Of a stretch of DNA of 39,041 nt, positions 6,680 to 13,477 are shown piece by piece. This DNA is from a virus. The position numbers and the translations under genes are program-made. The notes beneath the pieces were generated by a model. The model did no database searches, was not told the origin of the DNA, and saw only the letters and a program-made list of their open reading frames with translations. How positions within the stretch are numbered: the first letter of the stretch is position 1; every line of letters begins with the position of its first letter. The stretch is taken from positions 1 to 39,041 of the IMG/VR virus record IMGVR_UViG_3300029319_000151. One strand, given 5' to 3'.

Positions 6680-8559
6680 CACAAGTTCCTATGTCTTTGT
6701 TCACGCCCGAGGTGGATTGGTCTCCTCCTAGCGACTTACCTGAGTTAAGTAATTATCAGGAAGTCGCCATAGACCTTGAGACACATGACCCTTTGCTCCT
6801 GTCTCATGGTCCATCTTGGGCATTCGCTGATACTGGTCACGTAACTGGTATAGCTGTAGCTACTAAAGACTTTAGTTATTATTTTCCTATAGGTCATAAG
6901 GGTGGTGGTAACCTAGATGAAGGCTTAATAAAAAGGTGGTTGACTAAACAACTGTCTTACAATAACGATAAAATATTTCATAACTCTCTATATGATTTAG
7001 GTTGGCTAAAACGTATGGGTATAGAAGTAAACGGTAAGGTACACGATACTATGTTTGCGGCACCTCTTATAGATGAGAATCAATATGGTTATTCATTAAA
7101 TAAACTAGGGGAAAGATATGTAGGCGAGGTAAAGGATGAGAGTTTACTAAAAGAGGCAGCATCCGCTTACGGGCTTGACCCTAAAAAAGATATGTGGAAA
7201 TTACCAGCTAAGTATGTTGGTGTATACGCTGAACAAGATGCAGCACTCACTTTAAAATTATGGGAAATATTTAAGGAACTACTAAGGTTAGAAAACGTTG
7301 AAGCCATATATGAATTAGAAACTAGCCTCATACCTATACTACTAGAGATGAGATATAAGGGTGTACCAGTAGATTTAGATAAAGCTGAAAAGGTGGGTAA
7401 ACAATTAAAGAAAGAGGAAGTAGGTATATTAACCAATATTAAAAAAGAACATGGAGTTTACCCCGACCTGTGGGCTGCAGCCTCTGTTGCTACAGTGTTT
7501 GACAGAGCTGGGTTAAGTTATCCACGTAGCCCTAAACTCAACGCACCTAGTTTTACTTCAGCTTGGTTAGAAAGTCATGACAGTAAATTAGCTAAAGACA
7601 TAGGTAGAGCACGTAAACTCAATAAAGCTAGAACTACTTTTATAGATAAGATGATATTAGAACATAGCGTAAACGGTAGAATACATGGTGAACTACACCC
7701 GTTACGTAGTGATACTGGCGGTACAGTCACGGGTAGATTTAGTAGCTCTAACCCTAACCTACAACAAGTACCAGCTAGACATGATATGATTGGACCTTTA
7801 GTTCGTAGTGTGTTTGTGCCTGAAAAAGATCATTACTGGGGATGTTTTGATTACTCACAACAAGAGCCCAGACTTACTGTACACTATTCAGCTGCAACAC
7901 AACAAAAAGGTGCTGACGATGCTGTAGATGCGTATAGAAATAAAAACGCAGACTTTCACCAAATAGTAGCAGATATGGCTAATATAAGCCGTAAGGAAGC
8001 TAAGGTTATTAATTTAGGACTAAGCTACGGTATGGGTAAAGACAAGCTTATAAGTCAGCTAGGTATATCACCGTTAGAAGCTGAAGAGTTATTTGAAACT
8101 TACCACAGTAGAGTTCCTTTCATCCGTGGACTACGTGACCAGTGTGCTAGGTTAGGTAGTAATAGAGGTTATATTGTTACGTTACTAGGTCGTAAGTGCA
8201 GGTTTAACTTATTTGAGCCCACCTTTGAACGTAAAACTCCGTACCCGTATGAAGAGGCAGTAGAACGTTACGGTGAAAAAGTTAAACGTGCTTTTACATA
8301 TAAAGCTATGAATAGATTAATACAAGGGTCAGCAGCAGACATGACTAAAAAAGCCATGGTTGATTTATATAAAGAGGGCTACCTACCTCATACACAAGTA
8401 CATGATGAATTAGATATATCTGTAGCTGATAAAAAACAATGTGAAGAGATAATACAAATTATGTCTGATTGTGTAAAAATAAAAGTGCCTAACTTAGTTG
8501 ATGCAGAAATAGGTAACAGCTGGGGAGAGGCTACGGTTAATTATGAGGAGTTTTTTTAA
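6667..8559 (+). CDS. polA: Family A DNA polymerase with 3'-5' proofreading domain
   Basis: A 630-residue replicative polymerase. The exonuclease domain has AIDLETHD (Asp36, Glu38), IFHNSLYDLGW (Asn106, Asp110) and YAEQDAALTL (Tyr187, Asp191). Polymerase motifs are TGRFSSSNPNLQQVP, motif A FDYSQQEPRL (Asp395), motif B RKEAKVINLGLSYG (Arg442, Lys446, Tyr454) and motif C QVHDELDI (His579, Asp580, Glu581). There is no 5'-3' exonuclease domain, as in other phage enzymes of this size. Leu450 occupies the place of E. coli Phe762, a change linked with slower, more accurate synthesis and temperate-like phages. The start overlaps the cytidylyltransferase gene by 13 bases. Confidence 0.97.
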   Translation: MQDLTQVPMSLFTPEVDWSPPSDLPELSNYQEVAIDLETHDPLLLSHGPSWAFADTGHVTGIAVATKDFSYYFPIGHKGGGNLDEGLIKRWLTKQLSYNNDKIFHNSLYDLGWLKRMGIEVNGKVHDTMFAAPLIDENQYGYSLNKLGERYVGEVKDESLLKEAASAYGLDPKKDMWKLPAKYVGVYAEQDAALTLKLWEIFKELLRLENVEAIYELETSLIPILLEMRYKGVPVDLDKAEKVGKQLKKEEVGILTNIKKEHGVYPDLWAAASVATVFDRAGLSYPRSPKLNAPSFTSAWLESHDSKLAKDIGRARKLNKARTTFIDKMILEHSVNGRIHGELHPLRSDTGGTVTGRFSSSNPNLQQVPARHDMIGPLVRSVFVPEKDHYWGCFDYSQQEPRLTVHYSAATQQKGADDAVDAYRNKNADFHQIVADMANISRKEAKVINLGLSYGMGKDKLISQLGISPLEAEELFETYHSRVPFIRGLRDQCARLGSNRGYIVTLLGRKCRFNLFEPTFERKTPYPYEEAVERYGEKVKRAFTYKAMNRLIQGSAADMTKKAMVDLYKEGYLPHTQVHDELDISVADKKQCEEIIQIMSDCVKIKVPNLVDAEIGNSWGEATVNYEEFF

Positions 8560-8658
8560 ATGTTGTTAGATGTACTTTTAGCTAGTGTTGTTACTTTTGG
8601 TGTAGTGTTAACACTGAGCTTATTAGGGTTATTGATATACGATTCATGGCGGAAATAA
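8560..8658 (+). CDS. Small single-pass membrane protein of 32 residues
   Basis: The ATG begins on the last base of the polymerase stop codon and is preceded by GAGGAG at 8545-8550. The 32-residue product is almost entirely one hydrophobic segment (LLASVVTFGVVLTLSLLGLL) followed by a short polar tail ending WRK. That is a plausible one-helix inner membrane protein with a cytoplasmic positive end. It overlaps the next gene by 13 bases. No family can be assigned at this length; a small lysis regulator or a membrane anchor are both possible. Ribosome binding site and junctions make it more likely than chance. Confidence 0.5.
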   Translation: MLLDVLLASVVTFGVVLTLSLLGLLIYDSWRK

Positions 8659-9215
8659 ATTTTATATACTTCACTGACGAAACCTACAAAAGAGTTATAA
8701 AACACACCATGTCCGAGATGCACAAGCTCAAAGGCGGTGGTATATTTGTGGGCGATCCTAACGTTATGGCTCCTGGAGATACGCTAAAACAGTATTTAAA
8801 GATATATAACACCCTTGTAAAAAGAAAAGTAAAAAGTTTTGATAGTCATAAAGAAGCACAAATAAAACTATATAATTTAGGTTATAAAAAAGCGGTATGT
8901 ATGGAGGACACCGATATGAAAAATATATTTCAAACTAAAAAGGTAGATATACCTAAACCCAACAACCACTGTAAAACTGTCCGTGGTCGTGACCCTTGGG
9001 ACACTGACTGGTTAATAGAACGTACTGATAAAAACCCACTGAGTCAAAACATAAAGAATAGACTTACTAACTATGTTGATGTTAATAAAGGTGAGCCCAC
9101 TATAGCCAATATATTAAAGTTCACTGAATTAGATATCAATGACATTAAATATGATATAAAGTTAGGTTATATCAAGGCGTATAAAACAGTAGATGGTAAA
9201 AAGAAATACAAGTAA
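8646..9215 (+). CDS. Protein of unknown function, 189 residues
   Basis: A 189-residue soluble protein rich in Lys and Tyr with no recognised motif. A notable segment is GRDPWDTDWLIE near residue 115, with a C-terminal part (TIANILKFTELDINDIKYD) followed by a Lys-rich end. It is the first sizeable gene after the polymerase and overlaps genes on both sides (13 and 23 bases). The KFTELDINDIKYD part could be a winged-helix or helix-turn-helix-like tail, but this is speculative. Direction and overlap agree with its neighbours, which supports its reality. Confidence 0.75.
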   Translation: MAEINFIYFTDETYKRVIKHTMSEMHKLKGGGIFVGDPNVMAPGDTLKQYLKIYNTLVKRKVKSFDSHKEAQIKLYNLGYKKAVCMEDTDMKNIFQTKKVDIPKPNNHCKTVRGRDPWDTDWLIERTDKNPLSQNIKNRLTNYVDVNKGEPTIANILKFTELDINDIKYDIKLGYIKAYKTVDGKKKYK

Positions 9216-9462
9216 ATACGAAACTATATGGGAAATAAAATACTTTGACCCAGAGTTTACGGGCAAGTTCCATCCATACAGGCTTGAACTACAAGTCAAT
9301 AAAGAACACATGTTATACATAGCCACCGATAACATACATGAATGGTTAGCAGAACACTCAACAGAGTTATTATCAACCATGCTACAAGCCATAACCAACA
9401 CCACCATGAAAAGCACCTTTCACTTTGTAAGAATTAAGGTAGTACCAGAAAGACTTCATTAA
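9193..9462 (+). CDS. Protein of unknown function, 89 residues
   Basis: This 89-residue frame overlaps the previous gene by 23 bases and ends just before a promoter-like site. There is no clear ribosome binding site, so translational coupling to the upstream gene would be needed. The product has mixed composition with aromatic-rich start (YETIWEIKYFDPEF) and a helical segment around HEWLAEHSTELLSTMLQA. No family is recognised. It is the last gene of the long replication operon if the promoter at 9469 starts a new unit. Confidence 0.65.
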   Translation: MVKRNTSKYETIWEIKYFDPEFTGKFHPYRLELQVNKEHMLYIATDNIHEWLAEHSTELLSTMLQAITNTTMKSTFHFVRIKVVPERLH

Positions 9463-9468
9463 AAAGAT

Positions 9469-9497
9469 TTTACATCAATACCGAATATAGGTATAGT
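9469..9497 (+). promoter_or_regulatory. Sigma70-like promoter with TTTACATC -35 region
   Basis: TTTACA at 9469-9474 and TATAGT at 9492-9497 are separated by exactly 17 bases. The site lies in the only gap between the 9462 stop and the 9505 start. Transcription would begin about 9504, almost on the next ATG. The 8-mer TTTACATC recurs at 11033 and 12629 in other gaps, which supports a real, shared regulatory element. Confidence 0.6.
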
Positions 9498-9504
9498 AAA
9501 GTAT

Positions 9505-9687
9505 ATGTTAAGTAATAAAAGCGTAGAACCTAAGTGGAAAGAAAAACGCATAAAAGAAATAAACTCTAAAGGTTTAAGGTGTGATGATTCTCACCCAGAC
9601 TTTGAAGAAGTACAAGCCATATATTCTAGTAAAGCTAGAAACTATAGAGAGTTTATTAAACAGTTTTTAGATAGGAGAGACAAATGA
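9505..9687 (+). CDS. Small highly charged protein of 60 residues
   Basis: A 60-residue, strongly charged protein (KWKEKRIKEINSKG at the start, REFIKQFLDRRDK at the end), probably helical. There is no Shine-Dalgarno sequence before the ATG, and the predicted transcription start from the promoter at 9469-9497 falls on or next to the start codon, so the message may be leaderless. The stop overlaps the ATG of the ribbon-helix-helix gene (ATGA), so both are likely made together. The function is unknown; small charged partners of DNA-binding proteins are common in such positions. Confidence 0.65.
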   Translation: MLSNKSVEPKWKEKRIKEINSKGLRCDDSHPDFEEVQAIYSSKARNYREFIKQFLDRRDK

Positions 9688-9860
9688 AACTTGAATTTGA
9701 CGTTAAGAAAAAGAATACTACTGGTGTGCAGTTTAGGATTGACCCAGATACTAAGAAACAACTCACTGCTTTAAAAAAATACTACGGAGTAGGGACTGGC
9801 GAACTTATTAAACAAATGATTAAAACTTGTCATAAATCATTAGCTGAGGTAAATAAATAA
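9684..9860 (+). CDS. Ribbon-helix-helix (Arc/MetJ-type) DNA-binding protein, probable
   Basis: The ATG at 9684 has GGAGAG eight to twelve bases upstream and overlaps the previous stop. The 58-residue product has the expected ribbon-helix-helix order: a short beta strand VQFRIDP (residues 15-21), helix one KKQLTALKKYYG, a turn GVGTG, and helix two ELIKQMIKTCHKSL. The length fits Arc-like regulators, which act as dimers on palindromic operators. It is positioned just behind a promoter, suggesting autoregulation or early/late control. The assignment rests on pattern and length alone. Confidence 0.65.
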   Translation: MKLEFDVKKKNTTGVQFRIDPDTKKQLTALKKYYGVGTGELIKQMIKTCHKSLAEVNK

Positions 9861-10096
9861 TGTATAAATTAGAAACAGATATACCGTTACCAGAAACACG
9901 TATATATAACAATAAATACGATTTTCATTTATTAAAAGAGAGCGGTCATAGTATTGGTTACCCAGTAAAAGATGGTACAGACATACAAAGAATACGTATA
10001 GCTTTGAGCAGATACGCTAGTAGACACAACTTTGAGTATACTACTAGAATAGAAGACAGTGACGATGAACGTAAGTTAAGAGTATGGAGACTATAG
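9860..10096 (+). CDS. Small conserved phage protein of unknown function
   Basis: A 78-residue protein starting on the final base of the previous stop codon. It opens with a KLETDIPLPETR segment, has YDFHLLKESGHSIGYPV in the middle and a basic helical stretch QRIRIALSRYASRH, ending in strand-like LRVWRL. This resembles short phage proteins built as a single alpha/beta domain that follow regulators, but I recognise no named family with confidence. It overlaps the next gene by 13 bases. Confidence 0.7.
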   Translation: MYKLETDIPLPETRIYNNKYDFHLLKESGHSIGYPVKDGTDIQRIRIALSRYASRHNFEYTTRIEDSDDERKLRVWRL

Positions 10097-10575
10097 AAAA
10101 TACAGATAATACTAGATGTGTACGCTGTAGGGGTAAGATAGGCTACAGGTACAGAAAAGAAGGTATAGTTGTTTGTGAAAAATGTAACCCAGCTAAAAGT
10201 CCGTATCAAGTAGGTAGAGCTAGAATATCAGAAAAAGACGGTAGAGTGTATGAAGGATTACGTAAACAATTTTTAGGAGCACACCTAGATGATATTAATA
10301 TTATTGACCGTAGTAACGATTACCGTGTGGATCATGGTATACTTGGTTTAGCAGAGCAGTTTGAAGAACGTGATAAAGAAGCTAGACGTGAACATGAGAA
10401 TAGAAGGGTTTACGACGCTTTAGTAACTATGCATGAAGCTATAAAAGAAAATACAGGTGAGTACAGTAGTACACAAAGATACCGTAGACGTAAATTAATA
10501 CCTAAGGACTTAAGAGATACCGCAGGTAAATTTATGTTAAGTATGAAGGGTTGGGGATGGCAAAAAAGAAATTAA
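10084..10575 (+). CDS. Zinc-ribbon protein, 163 residues
   Basis: The N terminus carries a four-cysteine zinc ribbon, CVRCRGKIG (Cys-x2-Cys) and CEKCNP (Cys-x2-Cys), about 19 residues apart. The remainder is charged and Arg-rich (ERDKEARREHENRRVYD; RYRRRKLIPKDLRD), which suggests nucleic-acid contact. The end overlaps the start of the probable small terminase gene. Zinc ribbon plus basic region could be a transcription or packaging accessory factor; the sequence does not decide which. Confidence 0.75.
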   Translation: METIENTDNTRCVRCRGKIGYRYRKEGIVVCEKCNPAKSPYQVGRARISEKDGRVYEGLRKQFLGAHLDDINIIDRSNDYRVDHGILGLAEQFEERDKEARREHENRRVYDALVTMHEAIKENTGEYSSTQRYRRRKLIPKDLRDTAGKFMLSMKGWGWQKRN

Positions 10576-11024
10576 CTCCACGTCAAGAAAAATACGCACA
10601 AAACGTAGCTAAAGGTATGAGCAAGAAAGACGCAGCACAAAAAGCAGGTTATAGCGAAAAGAATGCAGCAAGAGCGGGTAGTGTACTTGACAGTAAAGCC
10701 AACCCTTTAGTAAGCCAACGTATACAAGCCTTACAAGAAAAAGCAGCCAAAAAAGTAGAACTTGATTTATCTACTCACCTTACAGATTTAAAAGACATAC
10801 GTGAGGGAGCTATGCGTAATGGTGCGTGGTCTGCTGCGGTTACTGCAGAAGTAGCTAGAGGTAAAGCAGCAGGATTATACATTAACCGTAGTGAGCTAGT
10901 AGTGAATAAAGTAGAGACTATGGATAAAGAACAAATACTAGACCGTTTAAAAGAACTTTACTATGAGACTGGAGGTATATTACCAATGGGCACTATCATA
11001 GAAGGTGATTCAGAAACCTCGTAA
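10557..11024 (+). CDS. terS: Terminase small subunit, probable
   Basis: ATG 10557 follows GAAGGG (10545-10550) at good spacing; a TTG six bases upstream is less likely. The 155-residue protein has a helix-turn-helix-like start typical of Terminase_2 small subunits: LTPRQEKYAQNVAKG, then KKDAAQKAGYSEKNAA, followed by long helices (VSQRIQALQEKAAKK) and a C-terminal tail. Small terminases bind the packaging site and regulate TerL. The large subunit lies more than 7 kb downstream at 18439, an unusual separation. The family match is by pattern; an HTH regulator of another kind is the alternative. Confidence 0.78.
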   Translation: MAKKKLTPRQEKYAQNVAKGMSKKDAAQKAGYSEKNAARAGSVLDSKANPLVSQRIQALQEKAAKKVELDLSTHLTDLKDIREGAMRNGAWSAAVTAEVARGKAAGLYINRSELVVNKVETMDKEQILDRLKELYYETGGILPMGTIIEGDSETS

Positions 11025-11032
11025 AATAATAC

Positions 11033-11040
11033 TTTACATC
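11033..11040 (+). promoter_or_regulatory. TTTACATC element upstream of the structured noncoding block
   Basis: This is the same 8-mer found in the promoters at 9469 and 12629, here nine bases after the small terminase stop. The matching -10 is poor: 17 bases on reads TAACCT, with TATAAC a little further away at 11061. If active it would drive the noncoding block that follows. Confidence 0.3.
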
Positions 11041-11055
11041 CTTATACAATTTAAC

Positions 11056-11352
11056 TAACCTATAACTAGGTTATAAACTACCTACAAAGCAGGGGGATAA
11101 GCTCCCCAAATAAGGGTAGGCTAAGATACAAGTTAAAATACGATGCGTGGCGAGACTTGATGGTTTATAGTTTAGGTAGTTTACTGTAGGAGATAACAAA
11201 CCAATTGATACTAGTTAATGGTAGCAACTAAACAGTAGACCACCGATTTTTAAATTAGGGTTGAACTAATTGAAGACACCAACGGAGTGCTCTGTCTTTA
11301 CCTATATTTTAGCAGAGTACTACAAGACGTCGTAGTAGATTAGTTTGACCCG
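11056..11352 (+). ncRNA. Candidate structured noncoding RNA
   Basis: No gene fits this gap, but it is full of long complementary stretches. A 7-bp hairpin joins 11056-11062 with 11067-11073. An 11-bp helix joins 11074-11084 with 11173-11183 and encloses a GGGG/CCCC hairpin (11092-11095 with 11104-11107). A 14-bp helix including GU pairs joins 11258-11271 with 11338-11351 and encloses a 10-bp hairpin (11286-11295 with 11312-11321). A second possible hairpin (11273-11278 with 11293-11298) competes with the last. The 3' side ends in ACCCGCTCTTTTATTTATT, which may help termination. It matches no tRNA, tmRNA, RNase P or hammerhead signature I know. Structure is seen directly; expression is inferred. 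Confidence 0.5.
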
Positions 11353-11390
11353 CTCTTTTATTTATTAGCAATAGAAGGTAATATATTCAT

Positions 11391-11702
11391 ATGGCTTTAA
11401 CCTTATTATTCAGCAACGGTAAAAAACTCAAAGAACCTATAACCAAAGAAAAGACAAAGACATGGTATGTCCCGTATACAACTATAGAAGTTGAGATGCA
11501 CAAGATAGAAGCTGATACGTATCAAGAAGCTATTAATAAAGCAACTCTACGTAACCGTAAAGGCAAGGTAAAGACGTACACACTACAAGAAACACACTCA
11601 ACCGACGCTTTTTTAACTCCGCACGTTAAAGAGCCTAATGAATTATTCAGTAGGTTTATTCATATGTTTAACGTCACGGTTGAAGATTTTGATAATACCT
11701 AG
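11391..11702 (+). CDS. Protein of unknown function, 103 residues
   Basis: A 103-residue protein after the structured block, with a modest ribosome binding site (GAAGG at 11374-11378). It has an alternating strand pattern (KTWYVPYTTIEVEMHKI), a helix around TYQEAINKATLRNRKGK, and a C-terminal helix LFSRFIHMFN. The EVEMHKIEADTYQEAI portion resembles the small alpha/beta fold with EADxxEEA seen again in the 66-residue protein at 14370. No named family is recognised. It is followed by a new promoter, so it may form a single-gene unit with the upstream RNA. Confidence 0.7.
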   Translation: MALTLLFSNGKKLKEPITKEKTKTWYVPYTTIEVEMHKIEADTYQEAINKATLRNRKGKVKTYTLQETHSTDAFLTPHVKEPNELFSRFIHMFNVTVEDFDNT

Positions 11703-11711
11703 TGATTATAT

Positions 11712-11739
11712 TTGACGTTTAATATACTTTACTTATACT
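11712..11739 (+). promoter_or_regulatory. Sigma70-like promoter
   Basis: TTGACG at 11712-11717 and TATACT at 11734-11739 are spaced by 16 bases. The predicted start near 11746 lies just before a strong ribosome binding site (GGAGGA, 11751-11756) and the ATG at 11763. The site lies in the gap after the preceding stop at 11702. Confidence 0.55.
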
Positions 11740-11762
11740 TAATTTATTACGGAGGACTAAGT

Positions 11763-11939
11763 ATGAATGAAGATATTAATAAGTCTATAGCTACTTTAGA
11801 AAAAGCTGTACAATATTATATTAATAATAACAACGACCCTTTAGAGTGTAACTCACTTTACGGTAGTTTTGTTATGGTTAAACTAGCTTTAGAGCAGTTT
11901 ACTTTACTAGATACACTGAGTAAAACTACTAATGAGTAA
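11763..11939 (+). CDS. Small helical protein of 58 residues
   Basis: ATG 11763 is chosen over an upstream in-frame TTG (11712) because GGAGGA lies seven bases before it and the promoter overlaps the upstream extension. The product is acidic and probably helical (INKSIATLEKAVQYYINNNN; VKLALEQFTLLDTL). There is no recognisable domain. The stop overlaps the next gene by 8 bases, giving a small coupled cluster of accessory genes that runs to about 12622. Confidence 0.65.
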   Translation: MNEDINKSIATLEKAVQYYINNNNDPLECNSLYGSFVMVKLALEQFTLLDTLSKTTNE

Positions 11940-12126
11940 GTGTAAGTTATGTAAAGAGGATATGCCTAAGGGTAGAGCGGAGCTAGGTTATATAACCTGC
12001 TTAGAATGTGGTGAGATGGCTGCACAAATACTCGCTAGTAAGCGTAGAAAACAAGTAGCCCCAGCCTATAATAAAGGTGCTTACCAATTTATAACTATCA
12101 ATGATTTAGAAACTATTGGGAGGTAG
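11932..12126 (+). CDS. Small C4 zinc-finger protein
   Basis: A 64-residue protein with two Cys pairs, CKLCKEDMP (Cys-x2-Cys) and CLECGEMAA (Cys-x2-Cys), separated by about 15 residues. This is the arrangement of DksA/TraR-like C4 zinc fingers and of other short phage zinc ribbons. The C-terminal half is basic (SKRRKQVAPAYNKG) and ends in a strand-like QFITINDLE. DksA-type proteins act on RNA polymerase, but the long coiled coil of DksA is absent. The start overlaps the preceding stop. Confidence 0.7.
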   Translation: MSKCKLCKEDMPKGRAELGYITCLECGEMAAQILASKRRKQVAPAYNKGAYQFITINDLETIGR

Positions 12127-12127
12127 T

Positions 12128-12409
12128 ATGAAAAAAGTTCAAGTGATAAAAGTATTGAGGTTACTGAACCTACATTTAAAACACATGGCTACTACTCAAC
12201 CATTAATGGAAAAAGAGTTTACTGATATGTTGGAGTTAAATAAAGACATGCTTAGAGCAGTGAGGAAAACTAATAGTAATGACATATCAGAAATTATTGA
12301 TGAGGAAATACTTTTAAGTATCATTGAAAGTATATTGCTACCGTATGGTGCGGATTTTAATATCTGCTATATTAATAAAACTAGGAGAAATCAAGTTACA
12401 TATATGTAA
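12128..12409 (+). CDS. Helical protein of unknown function, 93 residues
   Basis: The ATG at 12128 directly follows GGGAGGT (12118-12124) and is preferred to an in-frame TTG at 12116. The protein is mostly helical: KKVQVIKVLRLLNLHLKHM, then KEFTDMLELNKDMLRAV, then ISEIIDEEILLSIIESILL. There is no signal peptide and no continuous membrane segment. No family is recognised. It lies between two small zinc-binding proteins in a cluster that could adjust host metabolism or transcription. Confidence 0.65.
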   Translation: MKKVQVIKVLRLLNLHLKHMATTQPLMEKEFTDMLELNKDMLRAVRKTNSNDISEIIDEEILLSIIESILLPYGADFNICYINKTRRNQVTYM

Positions 12410-12421
12410 TTAGGAGGACAT

Positions 12422-12622
12422 ATGAGCACTGATTGTAAACACGAAAACTTAGCTAACAGCTATAAAATAAACAAAGACGGAGTATTAGAAAGCGTATTAG
12501 AGTGTGAAGATTGCGGTAAACGTGAAACAGAAATAGTAGCGTTAACTGAAGGAGTTAACATACCTAAACACCTACGAGTCTACTCAAAAGAGACCATCGA
12601 AATATTGCGTAAAATATTTTGA
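12422..12622 (+). CDS. Small putative zinc-binding protein of 66 residues
   Basis: A strong ribosome binding site (TAGGAGGA, 12411-12418) precedes the ATG. The protein has Cys-Lys-His near the N terminus (DCKHENLA) and a later CEDCGKRE pair, giving a possible Cys/His/Cys/Cys metal site split by about 21 residues. The middle is strand-like (YKINKDGVLESVLEC). This resembles many short phage zinc ribbons with unknown jobs. It is the last gene before the promoter at 12629. Confidence 0.65.
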   Translation: MSTDCKHENLANSYKINKDGVLESVLECEDCGKRETEIVALTEGVNIPKHLRVYSKETIEILRKIF

Positions 12623-12628
12623 CCATGG

Positions 12629-12657
12629 TTTACATCAAACCCCACCTTACCTATTAT
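12629..12657 (+). promoter_or_regulatory. Sigma70-like promoter with TTTACATC -35 region
   Basis: TTTACA at 12629-12634 and TATTAT at 12652-12657 are separated by 17 bases. The first ten bases (TTTACATCAA) match the promoter at 9469 exactly. The predicted start near 12664 gives a leader of about 42 bases with a ribosome binding site (AGGAGG, about 12691) before the ATG at 12706. Confidence 0.62.
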
Positions 12658-12705
12658 TTAATAGTTAGTTAATTTATATAGGGTCATACCCAGGAGGAAA
12701 AAATT

Positions 12706-13077
12706 ATGTCTAACGATAACGGATATGTTAATAAACAAAACCCCAACAGGGGTAAAGTACTAGATGCGCTTGACGATATGTTTGACTACTTACAAGTAAG
12801 GCTCAACGACCTTGAAGGGCGTATTAATAGTATATCAACGGCTACCCACGTTGACTTTAATATTAATGACTACGTGCACAAGGAAGAGTTAGTTGAGACC
12901 TTAGAGCATTTTAGGGATAACCTATATGTTGACTCTTACGACGTTACTATTGAAGCTAATATAGACGGTGATATGCCCGTAAGGAGTGACGGTATTGACC
13001 GTGTTGACCTTGACACTATGACCGAGAAGCGTCAAAACCCACCCGTAGAATTACCAGAAGGTGATGACGATGAGTGA
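12706..13077 (+). CDS. Acidic protein of unknown function, 123 residues
   Basis: The gene has a very strong ribosome binding site (CAGGAGGAAAAA) and lies right behind a promoter, so it is likely well expressed. The 123-residue product is acidic and has a probable coiled-coil or helical region (ALDDMFDYLQVRLNDLEGR), a HVDFNINDYVHKEEL segment and an acidic C-terminal tail (LPEGDDDE). No domain is recognised. Its end overlaps the start of the next gene by 8 bases. A small structural or inhibitor protein are both possible. Confidence 0.7.
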   Translation: MSNDNGYVNKQNPNRGKVLDALDDMFDYLQVRLNDLEGRINSISTATHVDFNINDYVHKEELVETLEHFRDNLYVDSYDVTIEANIDGDMPVRSDGIDRVDLDTMTEKRQNPPVELPEGDDDE

Positions 13078-13477
13078 TAAAAAGTGTATTAAAGTTGCGC
13101 TGGTTGACCCGTTTGAGCAGAAGGTAGTTTATCAAACTATCCCCACTGACTCTCACGGGTCGATATTAGGCGGAGTTAAACTAGAAATTGATTGTAGTTT
13201 AATTGATATAGTTACGTTGAGTGACAAGCATATGGCTATAGTAGATGACGAAGGTTTATACCGAGAGGACACTAGGTATAGTTTATTGCCCATGTACCCT
13301 CAACCGTTGGCTGGTAAGGTTGTAGTTTGTAACTATGACGAAGAAGGTAATACTACGGATATTGACTCAGACATGTATGACGAGCTAGACAGCTACACTA
13401 AGTTTATGCATGAAGGGTTTAGCGTAGAGCCTAGATTTGAGTTTATGCCGTTGCCTACGGGTAAGGAGTTAAACTAA
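13070..13477 (+). CDS. Conserved hypothetical protein, DUF3846-like pattern
   Basis: ATG 13070 (preceded by GAAGGTGA) is preferred to GTG 13061. The 135-residue protein has a beta-rich start (CIKVALVDPFEQKVVYQ), a glycine element SILGGVKLEI, and a later MYPQPLAGKVVVC segment. The order strand, GG-containing turn, 'DDEG', then NxxP/GxVV resembles small phage proteins with DUF3846-type domains, whose function is not known to me. The assignment is by eye and weak. Coupled to its neighbours on both sides. Confidence 0.65.
   Translation: MSDKKCIKVALVDPFEQKVVYQTIPTDSHGSILGGVKLEIDCSLIDIVTLSDKHMAIVDDEGLYREDTRYSLLPMYPQPLAGKVVVCNYDEEGNTTDIDSDMYDELDSYTKFMHEGFSVEPRFEFMPLPTGKELN

Noticed and set aside
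11131-11240. Possible group I intron core (GCGAGACTTGATGG resembles the R element)
   Set aside because: No matching S element (AAGTC partner) follows to form P7, the P and Q elements are not evident, and no split gene flanks it.
11258-11351. tRNA or tmRNA
   Set aside because: The 14-bp closing helix is too long for an acceptor stem and there is no T-arm motif or CCA end.
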